Shown here: positions 8,359-17,103 of the stretch, in pieces
Layout: each line of letters opens with the position of its first letter
Numbering within the stretch: the stretch's first letter is position 1
NCBI RefSeq assembly: GCF_000719285.1
Contig: NZ_JOFS01000031.1
Coordinates: 1 to 64,000, forward strand
DNA length: 64,000 nucleotides
Reading direction: 5' to 3'
Origin: Streptomyces bicolor
GTDB lineage: Bacteria > Actinomycetota > Actinomycetes > Streptomycetales > Streptomycetaceae
Position numbers and translations under genes: made by a program
Notes under the pieces: model-generated
What the model was told of the DNA's origin: nothing
Databases searched by the model: none
The model's input: the letters and a program-made list of their open reading frames with translations, nothing else

Positions 8359-9987
8359 GTGTCCGAAGAACACGGCAGTGAACGTGTGATCGCGGGCCGC
8401 TACCGCCTCCTGTCCCCGCTCGGCGAGGGCGGCATGGGCACTGTGTGGCGGGCCCGCGACGAGCTGCTGCACCGCGAGGTCGCCGTCAAGGAGGTGCGTG
8501 CGCCGCACGGGCTGCCGGCGCCGGAGGTCGAGCGGATGTACGCCCGGCTGGAGCGCGAGGCGTGGGCGGCGGCGCGGGTCGCCAACCGCAATGTCGTCAC
8601 CGTGTACGACGTGGCCACACAGGACGGCAGACCCTGGATCGTGATGGAGCTGGTCCGCGGCATCTCGCTGGCCGAGCTGCTGGACGCCGAGGGGCCGCTG
8701 AGCCCGCAGCGTGCCGCGCACATCGGCGCCGAGGTGCTGGCGGCGCTGCGGGCCGCGCACGAGGCCGGGGTGCTGCACCGGGACGTGAAGCCGGCCAACG
8801 TGCTCATGTCGAACGACGGCCGGGTCGTCCTCACCGACTTCGGCATCGCCATGGTCGAGGGCAGCTCGGCGCTGACGATGACCGGCGAGGTCATCGGCTC
8901 CCCCGAGTTCCTGGCCCCGGAGCGGGCGCTGGGCCGCACACCGGGCCCGGAGTCCGACCTGTGGTCCCTCGGCGTGCTCCTCTACGCGGCCGTGGAGGGC
9001 AACTCCCCCTTCCGCCAGGACACCCCGCTCAGCACCCTGCGCGCGATCGTCGACGACGAGCTGCCCCCGCCGCACCGGGCCGGCCCGCTGGCCCCCGTCA
9101 TCGAGGGTCTGCTGCGCAAGGACCCGGCGGAGCGGCTGTCCGCCGACCGTGCCGAGCAGGACCTGCGGATCATCGGCGCGGGAGGCACACCGCGCGCGGA
9201 CACCGGGCGGGCGTCCCCGTACACCCCGACGGTCGCGGCCTTCCCGGCGCCGTCCCGGACCGCCCCGACGGCCCCGGTCCCCCCGCCCACGCCGACCAGG
9301 CCCGTCACCGGCCCGGGCGCCCCCGCCGCCACCACGGCCCCCGTCCGCCCCGACCGCAACCGCCGGGCCGCCACCGCCCTGATCGCCGGTGTCGCCGCCC
9401 TCGCACTGGCCGTGGCAGGGCTGACGTACGCCCTCCTCAACCGTGGCGGCGACGGCGAGAAGGGGGGCGGCGGGAACACCACCAGCCAGACGGGCGGGGG
9501 GACTTCGCCGACGGAGACCGAGGACGAGAACGCCTCCGGAGGGGCTCAGAGCCCGACACCGGGCCCGAGCGGCAGTGACACGCCCTCCGCGGCACCGCAG
9601 TCCGTGCGGGTGACGCTGGCGGGCACGAACACGGAGTATTCGGGGGCCTGTCCGCCGCCCCGCGAGCAGGCGCCCGCGTTCACGGCGACGTTCACGGTGG
9701 GGAAGCTGCCCGCGCAGGTCACCTATCGGTGGGTGTCCGCGGACGGCAACGTCATGGATCAGGGCTGGAAGACCCTGTCGTTCCCCGAGGGCGGAGGGCT
9801 GACCAAGCAGGACAGGGCTTTTGTGACGACGTACGACGACAGCGGGACCTTCGAGACCGAGATCAGCGTCGAGGTCCGCGATCCGGTGGAGACGAAGTCC
9901 GACTCGGTGCCGTTCTCGGTGACCTGTGTGACGGAGACCCCGACGGGCGGGGTCTCGCCATCGCCTACCGCGTCACCGAGTTCCTAG
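8359..9987 (+). CDS. transmembrane serine/threonine protein kinase (Pkn type)
   Basis: A Hanks-type kinase of 542 residues. It has the glycine loop GEGGMG near residue 22, the ATP lysine in AVKEV, the catalytic loop 'HRDVKPANVL' near 139, DFG near 160 and a GSPEFLAPE activation segment. A Pro/Ala-rich linker, one membrane span at about 338-360 and an outward domain of beta-rich, PKD-like appearance follow. GTG at 8359 was chosen for GGGGGA six bases upstream; another GTG at 8323 lacks a ribosome site. No PASTA repeats are visible. The gene follows the metal exporter by about 45 nt and may be co-transcribed. Confidence 0.85.
   Translation: MSEEHGSERVIAGRYRLLSPLGEGGMGTVWRARDELLHREVAVKEVRAPHGLPAPEVERMYARLEREAWAAARVANRNVVTVYDVATQDGRPWIVMELVRGISLAELLDAEGPLSPQRAAHIGAEVLAALRAAHEAGVLHRDVKPANVLMSNDGRVVLTDFGIAMVEGSSALTMTGEVIGSPEFLAPERALGRTPGPESDLWSLGVLLYAAVEGNSPFRQDTPLSTLRAIVDDELPPPHRAGPLAPVIEGLLRKDPAERLSADRAEQDLRIIGAGGTPRADTGRASPYTPTVAAFPAPSRTAPTAPVPPPTPTRPVTGPGAPAATTAPVRPDRNRRAATALIAGVAALALAVAGLTYALLNRGGDGEKGGGGNTTSQTGGGTSPTETEDENASGGAQSPTPGPSGSDTPSAAPQSVRVTLAGTNTEYSGACPPPREQAPAFTATFTVGKLPAQVTYRWVSADGNVMDQGWKTLSFPEGGGLTKQDRAFVTTYDDSGTFETEISVEVRDPVETKSDSVPFSVTCVTETPTGGVSPSPTASPSS
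9934..9956 (+). terminator. hairpin within 3' end of kinase gene
   Basis: GAGACCCCG (9934-9942) pairs with CGGGGTCTC (9948-9956) around a 5-nt loop, inside the last codons of the kinase and just ahead of the convergent lipase gene. No T-run, so strength is uncertain. Confidence 0.4.
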
Positions 9988-10009
9988 GGCAGGTCGTGAC
10001 ACCGGCCGT

Positions 10010-10819
10010 TCAGGCCGCGGCGTCCAGCACCGGCAGATAACCACCCGACTGGCCCGCGGCCGTCGGGTGGTACGACTCCGGGATGTTGAGCCAGTTCACG
10101 GCGTGCATCCACGAGCTGCCGGAGCAGATCTCGTGCCCGGTGAACGTGGGCCGTACGTCGCCGAAGACGAAGCCGTGGTCCAGGGCGCGCTTCTCGGTCG
10201 CGGCGTCGATGTAATCGGCCGCGTCGTTGAGCGCCCTGCGCTTGGTCTCCGACAGGCCGAGGCACGACGACACGCCCAGCTTGTAGAAGCGGGGGTAGCC
10301 GAGAACGACCACATGCGCGGACGGGGCCTTGGCCCGGATGGCCGAGTAGACGGTGTCGAGCCGGCCGGGCAGCGTCGAGTCGACGAACGCCTTCGCGGTG
10401 TTGATCCGTGAGACGCAGGCGCTGTCGGACTGGAGCACACAGGTCGTCATGATGTCGGCGAAACCGGCGTCGTTGCCGCCGATCGTGATGGACACCAGCG
10501 CGGTGGTGGAGTTGAGCGGGCCGAGCTGACTGGCGGTCACATCACCCGTTTGAGCGCCCGAGCAGGCCGTGAAGTCGAACGACGAGGGTGAGTTCGCGGC
10601 CGCCCACAGGTACGGGTACGCCCTGGTGCTGCGTGCGCAGTCACCGCTGGAGGCGAGGTAGCTGCCCGCACCGAGACCGGAGGAGTACGAGTCGCCGAGG
10701 GCCACATAGCCGCCGGTGGCGGCGGTTTCGGCGGCCTGTGCGGCGCCGGCCCCGGTGAGGGCGGTGCCGACGGCGAGGAGGAGTGAGGCGACGTATGCGG
10801 AAAGTCGGGAACGTCTCAT
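10010..10819 (-). CDS. secreted SGNH-hydrolase family lipase
   Basis: A 269-residue extracellular lipase/esterase. A Sec signal peptide ends near AQAAETAA. The SGNH blocks are all present: catalytic S44 in 'GDSYSSGLG', the glycine and Asn oxyanion residues (with Asn in 'IGGNDAGF'), and the His in 'SYHPTAAGQ' (about residue 251). Cysteine pairs typical of the Streptomyces enzymes are kept. GGGAGG precedes the ATG. From memory it corresponds to the characterised S. coelicolor lipase SCO1725. Divergent from the protease gene, convergent with the kinase gene. Confidence 0.9.
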   Translation of the reverse strand: MRRSRLSAYVASLLLAVGTALTGAGAAQAAETAATGGYVALGDSYSSGLGAGSYLASSGDCARSTRAYPYLWAAANSPSSFDFTACSGAQTGDVTASQLGPLNSTTALVSITIGGNDAGFADIMTTCVLQSDSACVSRINTAKAFVDSTLPGRLDTVYSAIRAKAPSAHVVVLGYPRFYKLGVSSCLGLSETKRRALNDAADYIDAATEKRALDHGFVFGDVRPTFTGHEICSGSSWMHAVNWLNIPESYHPTAAGQSGGYLPVLDAAA

Positions 10820-10967
10820 GGAACCTCCCTATAGCAGGATCTCTGCCTTAACCGTCGTACCAACTACGCGTGTTGACAGGAAGTGTCCATGCCAAGAATT
10901 TTCCGGGCATCGCGACCTTCACCCTGTCGGTTTGCTGTGGGTTTTGTTGCGTGTTCATGACAGAGTT

Positions 10968-10984
10968 GTTGACAGGTCGTCAAC
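10968..10984. promoter_or_regulatory. palindrome in the lipase/protease divergent gap
   Basis: GTTGACAGGTCGTCAAC is a 6-5-6 inverted repeat containing a TTGACA-like -35 sequence. A further TTGACAGG occurs about 96 bp upstream. The 319-bp gap (10820-11138) must hold the promoters of both flanking secreted-enzyme genes; I saw no gene in it. Confidence 0.35.
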
Positions 10985-11138
10985 TCCCTTGTCGGTCACC
11001 CCGGGACCACAGATCCTTTACCTCGGCTTCGGAACGGGAACGCGACGTTCCGAGGTCGTGCCCGCGATCACGCGCGCACCCCCCACATCGCGCGCATCCA
11101 ACCCGTATGCGCGCCGCCTGGAGGAGGACTCCCTCGTA

Positions 11139-12344
11139 ATGGCACAACTGCGTAGCAAGAAGGTCCGGTTCGCCGCGATAACCAGCCTGGCGACCGCCGC
11201 CCTCGTGGGCGGGCTCACCTCCCTCCCCGCCCAGGCCGCCCCGGCCGAGGGCAAGGTCCTGGCCGCCGGCTCCCCCACGGCGATCAAGGACAGCTACATC
11301 GTCACGCTCAAGAAGAGCGCGGGCCTCAAGGCCGCCTCTGCCGCCGGCAAGGACCTGGTCGAGGAGTACGGCGGCTCGGTGAAGAAGACGTTCACCAAGG
11401 CGCTGAACGGCTACACCGCCACCCTCTCCGCGGCCGAGGCCAGGAGACTCGCGGCCGACCCGGCGGTGGCCTCCGTCGAGCAGAACCAACGGGTCCAGAT
11501 GGACGCCACACAGTCCAACGCCCCCTGGGGCCTGGACCGCATCGACCAGACCTCGCTTCCGCTGTCCGGCACCTACACGTACCCGGATTCCGCAGGCAGC
11601 GGCGTGACCGTCTATGTCATCGACACCGGCGTCCGCATCACGCACAGCGACTTCGGCGGCCGTGCCTCGTACGGCTACGACGCCGTCGACGGCGACACCA
11701 CCGCGCAGGACGGCAACGGCCACGGAACCCATGTGGCCTCCACCATCGCGGGTTCCACCTACGGCGTCGCCAAGAAGGCGAACATCGTGGGCGTCCGGGT
11801 GCTGAACAACAGCGGCTCGGGCACCACGGCCGGCGTGGTCGCGGGCATCGACTGGGTCACGGCCAACCATTCCGGCCCCTCGGTCGCCAACATGTCGCTG
11901 GGCGGCGGCGCCTCCACCGCGCTGGACACGGCCGTGCGCAACTCCATCGCCAGCGGCGTGACCTACGCCATCGCGGCCGGCAACAGCAGCGCCAACGCCT
12001 CCTCGTACTCCCCGGCCCGGGTCACCGAGGCGATCACCGTCGGCGCCACCACCAGCTCGGACGCGCGCGCCAGCTACTCCAACTACGGCTCGGTCCTGGA
12101 CATCTTCGCGCCGGGTTCCTCGATCACGGCGGGCTGGTACACCAGCGACACCGCGACGAACACCATCTCCGGTACGTCCATGGCGACCCCGCACGTCGCG
12201 GGCGCGGCCGCGGTCTACCTGGCGGGCCACACCTCGTCCACTCCGGCCCAGGTCGCCTCGGCCCTGACCGCCGGGGCCACCACGAACGTGGTCACCAGCC
12301 CCGGCACCGGTTCGCCGAACCGGCTGCTGAAGCTCGTGTCGTAA
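11139..12344 (+). CDS. secreted subtilisin-like protease (S8, proteinase K type)
   Basis: Preproenzyme of 401 residues: signal peptide ending near LPAQA, an I9-type inhibitor pro-domain ('[19 protein letters not shown]', about 47-125), then the S8 domain with D162 ('VYVIDTGV'), H195 ('NGHGTHVAS') and S347 ('[12 protein letters not shown]'). Length and motifs match proteinase K/aqualysin-like secreted proteases, without extra C-terminal domains. The ATG has GGAGGAGG upstream; the frame is open far beyond it but those codons overlap the divergent regulatory region. Autoprocessing and extracellular proteolysis follow from the family. Confidence 0.9.
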   Translation: MAQLRSKKVRFAAITSLATAALVGGLTSLPAQAAPAEGKVLAAGSPTAIKDSYIVTLKKSAGLKAASAAGKDLVEEYGGSVKKTFTKALNGYTATLSAAEARRLAADPAVASVEQNQRVQMDATQSNAPWGLDRIDQTSLPLSGTYTYPDSAGSGVTVYVIDTGVRITHSDFGGRASYGYDAVDGDTTAQDGNGHGTHVASTIAGSTYGVAKKANIVGVRVLNNSGSGTTAGVVAGIDWVTANHSGPSVANMSLGGGASTALDTAVRNSIASGVTYAIAAGNSSANASSYSPARVTEAITVGATTSSDARASYSNYGSVLDIFAPGSSITAGWYTSDTATNTISGTSMATPHVAGAAAVYLAGHTSSTPAQVASALTAGATTNVVTSPGTGSPNRLLKLVS

Positions 12345-12370
12345 GGCACACGCGCATCAACTGAACGACG

Positions 12371-12403
12371 GTTCCCCGGAGGCCCCCACTGCCTCCGGGG
12401 AAC
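12371..12403 (+). terminator. intrinsic-type terminator after protease
   Basis: GTTCCCCGGAGGC (12371-12383) is perfectly complementary to GCCTCCGGGGAAC (12391-12403) with a 7-nt loop, 26 bp past the protease stop. Confidence 0.75.
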
Positions 12404-12521
12404 TTGCGCTCCCGGGCCGGAAACGAACAAATGTCAAGGGGCCATTCGCATCTTGACGGCATACGCGGCGCTGAGCGACATTGAAGCCCGGCATCCGACG
12501 CTTCGGGGGGAAACGTCGCCA

Positions 12522-12947
12522 ATGCAGACCTTACGTATCAAGACAGCTTCGTCCGAGGACACCGAGAGAGCGCGACCAGGGCCGGGGAGGGACCTGACGC
12601 CGCTGCTCGCGGGCGCCGCGACGGCTGTGGGGGGAATCGGCGCGGTCCTCGCGCTCGTCGACTCGGGCTCGCCGCTGCGCGGCCCCTTCACTCTGTTCTT
12701 CCTGCTCGCGGCACCGGCCGCGGCGATCGCCGCCGCGCTGCGCGGGCTGGAACCCTTCGGCCGTACCGTCGCCTCGGTTGCGGGCGCGGTCGTCGTCAAC
12801 ATGCTGGTGACCCAGGGCATGCTGGCCGTGCACCGGTGGTCGGTACGCGGCGGGATCGTGGCCGTGACCGCGATCAGCGCCCTCATTCTCCTGCTGGTCC
12901 TGGTACGGCGGCTGCGCGGTCGTACGACGCGAAGGCGGACTGACTGA
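12522..12947 (+). CDS. small integral membrane protein at head of polysaccharide block
   Basis: 141 residues with a hydrophilic N-terminus and about four hydrophobic segments ('LLAGAATAVGGIGAVLALV', 'FTLFFLLAAPAAAIAAAL', 'VASVAGAVVVNMLVTQGML', 'IVAVTAISALILLLVLV'), ending in a basic RRLRGRTTRRR tail. The start has GGGGGAAA upstream. The stop is immediately followed by the GTG of the FemAB-like gene, so they are probably one operon. No family recognised; a role in the envelope polysaccharide pathway is inferred only from position. Confidence 0.7.
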   Translation: MQTLRIKTASSEDTERARPGPGRDLTPLLAGAATAVGGIGAVLALVDSGSPLRGPFTLFFLLAAPAAAIAAALRGLEPFGRTVASVAGAVVVNMLVTQGMLAVHRWSVRGGIVAVTAISALILLLVLVRRLRGRTTRRRTD

Positions 12948-12948
12948 C

Positions 12949-14046
12949 GTGGACATCAGCGTGTACCGCCCCGGCGAGCTCAGCTCCGCCGACCGTGCGG
13001 CGTGGACATCGATGCAGTCCAAGGCCCATCTCCAGGGTTCACCCGAACTGGGCAACCCCTTCCTCTCCCCCGAGTTCGCCCTCGCGGTCGGCCGCTGCCG
13101 GCGCGGGGTGCGGATCGCGGTCGTCCGGGAAGGCGGTGAGCCGGCCGCGTTCTTCCCGTTCCAGCGGACGGCGGCCGGCGTCGGCCGGGCCATCGGACTC
13201 GGCGTCTCGGACGCCCAGGGGGTGGTGCACCGGCCCGGGTTCACCTGGGACGCGCGGGAGCTGCTGAAGGCGTGCGGGCTCGCCGTATGGGAGTTCGACC
13301 ACCTGGTGGAGGGCCAGACGGCGTTCGCGGCGGAGGCGTCCGGCAGGTACCCGTCCCCGGTCATGGACGTCGACCAGGGCTACGCGGCGTATCTGGCCCA
13401 ACTCCGCGAGCGGTCACCGAAGTTCACCAAGTCGACGCTCGCCAAGGAGCGCAAGCTGGGCCGGGACCACGACGGCGTGCGCTATGTGCACGACGAGTGT
13501 GATCCGGCCGCCCTGCGCACGCTGATGGGCTGGAAGTCCGCGCAGTACCGCAGGACCGGACGTAGCGACCGGTTCGCGCACGAGTGGATCACCCGGCTCG
13601 TGGAGCAGTTGTTCCACAGCCGCTCCGAGCCGTTCGCCGGAATCCTGTCGGTGCTGTACGCGGGCGGCAAGCCGATCGCCGCGCACTTCGGGCTGCGCAG
13701 CGAGCGGGTGCTGGCGTGCTGGTTCCCGGCCTACGACCCGGCGTTCTCGAAGTACTCGCCCGGGCTGGTCCTGCATCTGCGGATGGCCGAGGCGGCCGCC
13801 GCCGACGGCATCGCCTACCTCGATCTCGGCCGGGGCCAGAAGGAGTACAAGGACTCCCTGAAGACACGCGAGCTGACGGTGTCGGAGGGGTGGGTGACCA
13901 GGCGTCACCCGGTCGCGTTCGGACACCGGGCACGGCGTGCCCCGGTCCGGGCGCTGCGCAACACCGTGCAGGCACGGCCGGAGCTGTTCGAACCGGCGGA
14001 CCGGCTCCTCAAGAGCATGGGGAAGATCCGCTCGGGCCGCCGGTGA
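12949..14046 (+). CDS. FemAB/BioF2-like acyltransferase (GNAT superfamily)
   Basis: A 365-residue protein of the Acetyltransf_6 (BioF2/FemAB-like) group: a first lobe with 'NPFLSPEFALAVGR', then the core with 'HFGLRSERVLACWFPAYDP' and the terminal motif 'YLDLGRGQKEYKDSLK'. Such enzymes sit in exopolysaccharide clusters and transfer acyl or aminoacyl groups to sugars or wall precursors. GTG start one base past the previous stop codon. The next gene is 392 bp away but points the same way and is a glycosyltransferase, which supports a role in decorating a surface glycan. Substrate unknown. Confidence 0.75.
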   Translation: MDISVYRPGELSSADRAAWTSMQSKAHLQGSPELGNPFLSPEFALAVGRCRRGVRIAVVREGGEPAAFFPFQRTAAGVGRAIGLGVSDAQGVVHRPGFTWDARELLKACGLAVWEFDHLVEGQTAFAAEASGRYPSPVMDVDQGYAAYLAQLRERSPKFTKSTLAKERKLGRDHDGVRYVHDECDPAALRTLMGWKSAQYRRTGRSDRFAHEWITRLVEQLFHSRSEPFAGILSVLYAGGKPIAAHFGLRSERVLACWFPAYDPAFSKYSPGLVLHLRMAEAAAADGIAYLDLGRGQKEYKDSLKTRELTVSEGWVTRRHPVAFGHRARRAPVRALRNTVQARPELFEPADRLLKSMGKIRSGRR

Positions 14047-14438
14047 CGGCCGAACCGAAAGGGCCGGTTACGGTCAAACCAACAAAAACGTGAGAGCTCG
14101 TTCCAGCTCTTGCCATACAGTCTCAATCATCAATACCGTCGTACATCTCACTCGCATCGGACGGTCGGCCAACGGCTCCAGGGGAGGGCTCAGGGACCGC
14201 GACGGTCCGGCGCGGGACGCGGTAGGGGGGTGCTCGGTGAAGGTGTCCGCACTTGCCATCGAGTCGTGCCGCGCGACCGGCTGCCGATCTTCTGGTGGCC
14301 GGCCAGAAATGCCAGCTCACCACACGCGCGCGGAGAACCGCTTATCCGTGCCGTGAGTGAGATACCCCCCTTTCGAACCGGACCAAGAGCCGGGCCGCCC
14401 AGGGGCGGGCGGTCCACCGGACGAGAGGGACCTGACTC
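14047..14438. other. 392-bp gap inside the polysaccharide block
   Basis: No convincing gene. A GTG at 14236 opens about 39 codons ending at 14356 without a good ribosome site or recognisable product. The gap probably carries the promoter of the glycosyltransferase operon; no clear -35/-10 pair or strong hairpin was identified. Confidence 0.4.
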
Positions 14439-15293
14439 ATGAGTTCTGTTCTGCGCCCGGCGGTCGCGGACCAAGATCCGTCACCGGTCGGCAAGTACCG
14501 GCCCGTCTCCACCCACCTGGCCATCGCGCCGCCGGTGAGCGTGGTGATCCCGGCCATGAACGAGGCGGAGAACCTTCCGTACGTCTTCAAGACACTGCCG
14601 GACTGGATACACGAAGTGGTCCTGGTCGACGGCAACTCCACCGACAACACCGTCGAAGTGGCCCGTGAACTGTGGCCCGACGTCAAGGTCGTGCGGCAGC
14701 GCGGCAAGGGCAAGGGGGATGCCCTGATCACCGGGTTCGAGGCGGCCACCGGCGACATCATCGTGATGGTCGACGCGGACGGCTCGGCCGACGGCCAGGA
14801 GATCGTGAGTTACGTCTCCGCCCTGGTCTCGGGCGCGGACTTCGCCAAGGGGTCCCGCTTCGCCAACGGCGGCGGCACCGACGACATGACGCCGATCCGC
14901 AAGCTGGGCAACTGGGCGCTGTGCACGGCCGTCAACCGCAAGTTCGGCGCCCGCTACACCGATCTCTGCTATGGATACAACGCGTTCTGGCGGCACTGCC
15001 TCGACAAGATCGACCTCGACTGCACCGGCTTCGAGGTGGAGACCCTGATGAACATCCGGGTCGTCAAGGCGGGACTGAAGGTGCAGGAGATACCGAGCCA
15101 CGAGTACCTCCGCATCCACGGCACGAGCAATCTGCGCGCCGTGCGGGACGGGCTGCGGGTGCTCAAGGTGATCCTCAAGGAGCGCTCCAACCGGCGCGCC
15201 CTGCGCCGCCGCAGTGCCGCGGCGCACTCCCCGACGCTCGACTCGGTGCCGGCGGTCCGCTCGGTTCCCTCGGTCCGGGGAGAGGCGTCTTGA
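14439..15293 (+). CDS. GT2 family glycosyltransferase, DPM-synthase-like
   Basis: Inverting GT-A fold enzyme of 284 residues. It opens the domain with 'VSVVIPAMNEAENLPYV', has the nucleotide-binding 'VLVDGNSTDNTVEVA', and the metal-binding DXD as 'MVDADGS'. 'TDLCYGYNAFWRH' and 'HEYLRIHGTSNL' are typical of polyprenyl-phosphate sugar synthases, so a lipid-linked sugar donor is a likely product. No membrane helices, so cytoplasmic. GAGAGGGAC precedes the ATG. Its stop overlaps the next start (TTGA). First gene of a tightly coupled four-gene operon. Confidence 0.85.
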   Translation: MSSVLRPAVADQDPSPVGKYRPVSTHLAIAPPVSVVIPAMNEAENLPYVFKTLPDWIHEVVLVDGNSTDNTVEVARELWPDVKVVRQRGKGKGDALITGFEAATGDIIVMVDADGSADGQEIVSYVSALVSGADFAKGSRFANGGGTDDMTPIRKLGNWALCTAVNRKFGARYTDLCYGYNAFWRHCLDKIDLDCTGFEVETLMNIRVVKAGLKVQEIPSHEYLRIHGTSNLRAVRDGLRVLKVILKERSNRRALRRRSAAAHSPTLDSVPAVRSVPSVRGEAS

Positions 15294-16306
15294 GCGGTCC
15301 CGACATCTCCGTCGTGATCTGCGTGTACACCGAGGACCGCTGGGAGGACATCCTCGCGGCGGTCTCCTCGGTGCGGGCGCAGGCGTATCCGGCCCTGGAG
15401 ACGCTGCTGGTCGTCGACCACAACGCGGCGCTCCTGGACCGGCTGACCAAGGAGTACAAGGAAGCGACCGATGTGCGGGTGCTCGCCAACGCGGGCCCCC
15501 GCGGTCTGTCCGCCGGCCGCAACACCGGCATCGCCGCCTCCTACGGCGAGGTCATCGCGTTCCTCGACGACGACGCCGTGGCCGAGCGCGACTGGCTGAA
15601 GCACTTCGCGGCCGGGTACGCCGACCCGCGCGTGATGGCCGTCGGCGGGCGCACCGAGCCGATCTGGGCGTCGGGGCGCCGGCCGGACTGGTTCCCGGAG
15701 GAGTTCGACTGGGTGGTCGGCTGCACGTACCGGGGGCTGCCGCGCGGCCGGGTGAAGGTGCGCAACGTCCTCGGCGGCAACGCCTCCTTCCGGCGTACGG
15801 CGTTCGACTTCGCGGGCGGCTTCGCCAGCGGCATCGGGCGCGACGGCGACCGGCTGCCGCTGGGCGGCGAGGAGACGGAGCTGTGCATCCGGCTGACGCG
15901 GGCCAGGCCGGACGCCGTGCTGCTGATCGACGACCGGGCGGTGATCCACCACCGGGTGCCCGAGGCGCGTGAGCACTTCGGGTACTTCCGGACGCGCACC
16001 TACGCCGAGGGCCTGTCGAAGGCGCTGGTGGCCCGAAGTGTCGGCGCCGACAAGGGACTCGAGTCCGAGCGCCGGTACACCACCAGGGTCCTGCCGGCCG
16101 GGGTGGCACGCGGGCTGCGGGACGCCCTGCTGGCCCGGCCGGGCGGTGCGGGGCGGGCGGGCGCGATCGTCGCCGGGGTGCTGACCGCGGCCGGTGGGTA
16201 CGTGGTCGGGAGTGTCCGGGCCCGCCGGGGCGGTGCCACGTACTCGGTGGCAGGGCTCGAGGCGGGCGCTGAGGAGGAACCGGGCATCAAGGGGGGAAGC
16301 AGATGA
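15290..16306 (+). CDS. GT2 family glycosyltransferase, second of the operon
   Basis: 338 residues: 'ISVVICVYTEDRWEDILAAV' at the start, 'LVVDHNAALLDRL', 'GLSAGRNTGIAAS' and the DXD-like 'FLDDDAVAERDWL' identify a GT-A glycosyltransferase. 'GGEETELCIRL' supplies the ED-type acceptor/base motif. A weakly hydrophobic stretch near residue 300 may contact the membrane. The TTG start has GGGGAGAGG upstream and overlaps the previous stop by 4 nt, so translation is coupled. An upstream in-frame extension would lie inside the first glycosyltransferase. It probably adds a further sugar to the same glycan. Confidence 0.85.
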   Translation: MSGPDISVVICVYTEDRWEDILAAVSSVRAQAYPALETLLVVDHNAALLDRLTKEYKEATDVRVLANAGPRGLSAGRNTGIAASYGEVIAFLDDDAVAERDWLKHFAAGYADPRVMAVGGRTEPIWASGRRPDWFPEEFDWVVGCTYRGLPRGRVKVRNVLGGNASFRRTAFDFAGGFASGIGRDGDRLPLGGEETELCIRLTRARPDAVLLIDDRAVIHHRVPEAREHFGYFRTRTYAEGLSKALVARSVGADKGLESERRYTTRVLPAGVARGLRDALLARPGGAGRAGAIVAGVLTAAGGYVVGSVRARRGGATYSVAGLEAGAEEEPGIKGGSR

Positions 16307-17103
16307 CCGACGCGCGTGTGCCGATCCTGATGTACCACGCCGTCTCCACCTCGCCGAACGACGCCACCCGCGACCTGTCGGTGGCGCCGGAGGCGTTCGC
16401 GGAGCAGATGGCGCTGATCGGCGGCCTGGGCCTCACGCCCATGAAGACGGCCGACCTCGCGGCGCGCTGGCGCTCCGGCAGACCGCTGCCCGAGCGGCCG
16501 GTGCTGATCACCTTCGACGACGGCTATGAAGGCGTGCACCGGCACGCCCTGCCCGTGCTCGCCAAGCACGGCTTCGCGGCCACGGTGTTCGTCTCCACGG
16601 GCTGGCTGAAGGGCCCGCACGACATGGGCGGCGGCCTGGACACCATGCTCGACTGGGACCAGGTCCGCGAACTCTCCGCGGCGGACGTCGAGATCGGCGG
16701 CCACAGCCACACGCACCCCCAGCTCGACCAGCTCCCGGACGGCAGGCTGCGCTCCGAGCTGATCCTCTGCAAGGAGATCGTCTCGGACCAGCTCGGCACC
16801 GTCCCGGCCTCGTTCGCCTACCCGTACGGCTACTCCAGCCGCCGGGTGCGCGAGGCGGTGCGGGAGACCGGGTACGCCCAGGCGCTCGCCGTCAACAACG
16901 GCCTCGCACGGCGTCGGCAGGGGCCGTACGCCCTCACCCGCCTGACCGTGCGCCGCACCACCGGCATCGAGGAGTTCGCGCGGATGGTCGAGGGCCGTGC
17001 CATCGCCCGCACCTTCGCCAGGGACCGCGCCCTCACCAAGGGGTACGCCGTGGTCCGCAGAGCCCGACAGGTCCGCCGGAAGGCCATCCGTTCCCGTGTC
17101 TGA
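16303..17103 (+). CDS. polysaccharide deacetylase family protein (CE4)
   Basis: 266-residue NodB-homology enzyme. Motif 1 is 'ITFDDGYEG' with the catalytic/metal Asp pair, motif 2 is 'GGHSHTHPQLDQLP' with metal His residues, and 'FAYPYGYSS' supplies motif 3. No signal peptide, so it acts inside the cell or on the cytoplasmic face, unlike exported peptidoglycan deacetylases. It would remove N-acetyl groups from a GlcNAc- or GalNAc-containing precursor. ATG start shares ATGA with the previous gene, and its end overlaps the fusion gene by 8 nt. Confidence 0.85.
   Translation: MTDARVPILMYHAVSTSPNDATRDLSVAPEAFAEQMALIGGLGLTPMKTADLAARWRSGRPLPERPVLITFDDGYEGVHRHALPVLAKHGFAATVFVSTGWLKGPHDMGGGLDTMLDWDQVRELSAADVEIGGHSHTHPQLDQLPDGRLRSELILCKEIVSDQLGTVPASFAYPYGYSSRRVREAVRETGYAQALAVNNGLARRRQGPYALTRLTVRRTTGIEEFARMVEGRAIARTFARDRALTKGYAVVRRARQVRRKAIRSRV

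Noticed and set aside
14236..14356. Possible 39-codon gene starting GTG
   Set aside because: Weak ribosome site, no recognisable product and unremarkable codon bias.
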